Positions 33,761-34,041 of a DNA stretch of 34,041 nt are shown here, one piece after another. The number at the start of each line of letters is the position of its first letter. Position 1 is the first letter of the stretch. This DNA comes from Oscillospiraceae bacterium (GTDB taxonomy: Bacteria > Bacillota > Clostridia > Oscillospirales > Acutalibacteraceae), in contig CADAVL010000006.1 in assembly GCA_902791335.1 (NCBI GenBank), positions 1 through 34,041 of the forward strand. Reading direction: 5' to 3'. The notes under the pieces were generated by a model. The model was not told the origin of the DNA. It did not search any database and saw nothing but the letters and a program-made list of their open reading frames with translations. Position numbers and translations under genes: made by a program.

Positions 33761-34041
33761 GCGAACGAGACAAAGAACCCGTCACGCCTATTAAAAAGTT
33801 GTCCGATAAGGAATTTTCCCTATCGGACAAAAAATGCTTTACTTAAAATTACAGAAGAAACACCAATAGGAAATCATATTGTAATTACAGGTAGCAGACA
33901 GATAAAAACTCTTGAAAGTAGAGCAAGAAAAATCACAATGAGTGCCTACTCATTAGATGATATAGTGCAATATTCAAATAAGTATGATAAGGGTTTTGAA
34001 ATACAGAAAAAGTTATATATGGCTGGAATAAATACACCATC
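33761..34041 (+). pseudogene. AT-rich open frame without start, truncated at window edge
   Basis: One plus-strand frame is open from after a TAG at 33758 to the edge. Convincing coding character begins around 33830: KITEETPIGNHIVITGSRQI, then TMSAYSLDDIVQYSNKYD and KGFEIQKKLYMAGINTP. Codons are AT-rich (ATA, AGA, TTA), unlike all other genes here. No start codon lies near the beginning; the first ATG (33944) has no good ribosome site. It runs directly out of the terminator hairpin. I do not recognise the protein. It may be the interior of a horizontally acquired gene whose 5' end was lost, or a gene with an unusual start. Confidence 0.5.
33794..33832 (-). terminator. Terminator upstream of the SDR gene, ending a transcript from beyond the window
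   Basis: TTGTCCGATA (33799-33808) pairs perfectly with TATCGGACAA (33821-33830), with further AAGG/CCC pairing inside. On minus the stem is followed by CTTTTTAAT. It marks the border where base composition falls. Confidence 0.7.

Overview
The window looks like a chromosomal segment from a spore-forming, anaerobic Clostridia member, probably Oscillospiraceae/Ruminococcaceae-like. The evidence is a complete spoIIIA operon, an IspH-ribosomal protein S1 fusion, the tepA-ylzJ-spoIIIE/ftsK cluster, a J-domain/DUF5685 pair and a GH3 enzyme with permuted domain order. Base composition is moderate to GC-rich over nearly the whole window and drops sharply in the last ~210 bases. Almost every gene is on the minus strand. 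Only a small XRE regulator, azlCD and a fragment at the right edge read on plus. I found no rRNA, tRNA, CRISPR array or intact insertion sequence.

Layout from left to right: a GH3 glycosidase cut by the left edge, with a two-repeat lipoprotein upstream of it; an Asp23/Gls24 protein with its own promoter; spoIIIAH to spoIIIAA (3.2-8.1 kb), the mother-cell half of the sporulation feeding channel; a small Lys/Ser-repeat lipoprotein divergent from an XRE regulator, with paired direct repeats in the shared promoter; baiN-like flavoprotein - cmk - plsC - ispH/rpsA (9.5-14.1 kb); a membrane protein, a J-domain protein with a Cys-rich tail and a DUF5685 protein (14.3-16.4 kb); uvrB-uvrA behind a sigma-A promoter with a possible LexA box; a ~200-bp pair of facing hairpins; a DUF3006 protein, a YgiQ-type radical SAM protein, FtsK/SpoIIIE, YlzJ and TepA (22.2-28.4 kb); an XRE-cupin regulator divergent from azlCD; a second complex hairpin region; an APC permease with an extra extracytoplasmic domain; an SDR oxidoreductase; and an AT-rich open frame without a credible start.

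Functionally this is mostly core genome: sporulation, nucleotide and phospholipid synthesis, isoprenoid synthesis, translation, excision repair and chromosome translocation. The less ordinary items are the hairpin elements with constant outer ends but different inner stems (21.9-22.1 kb, with a related flank near 30.5 kb), the J-domain/DUF5685 module whose aspartate motifs resemble isoprenoid synthases, an apparent ACG start for the flavoprotein gene, a permease with a grafted beta-rich domain, and the composition break at the right end. All calls come from reading the sequence; no database search was run.
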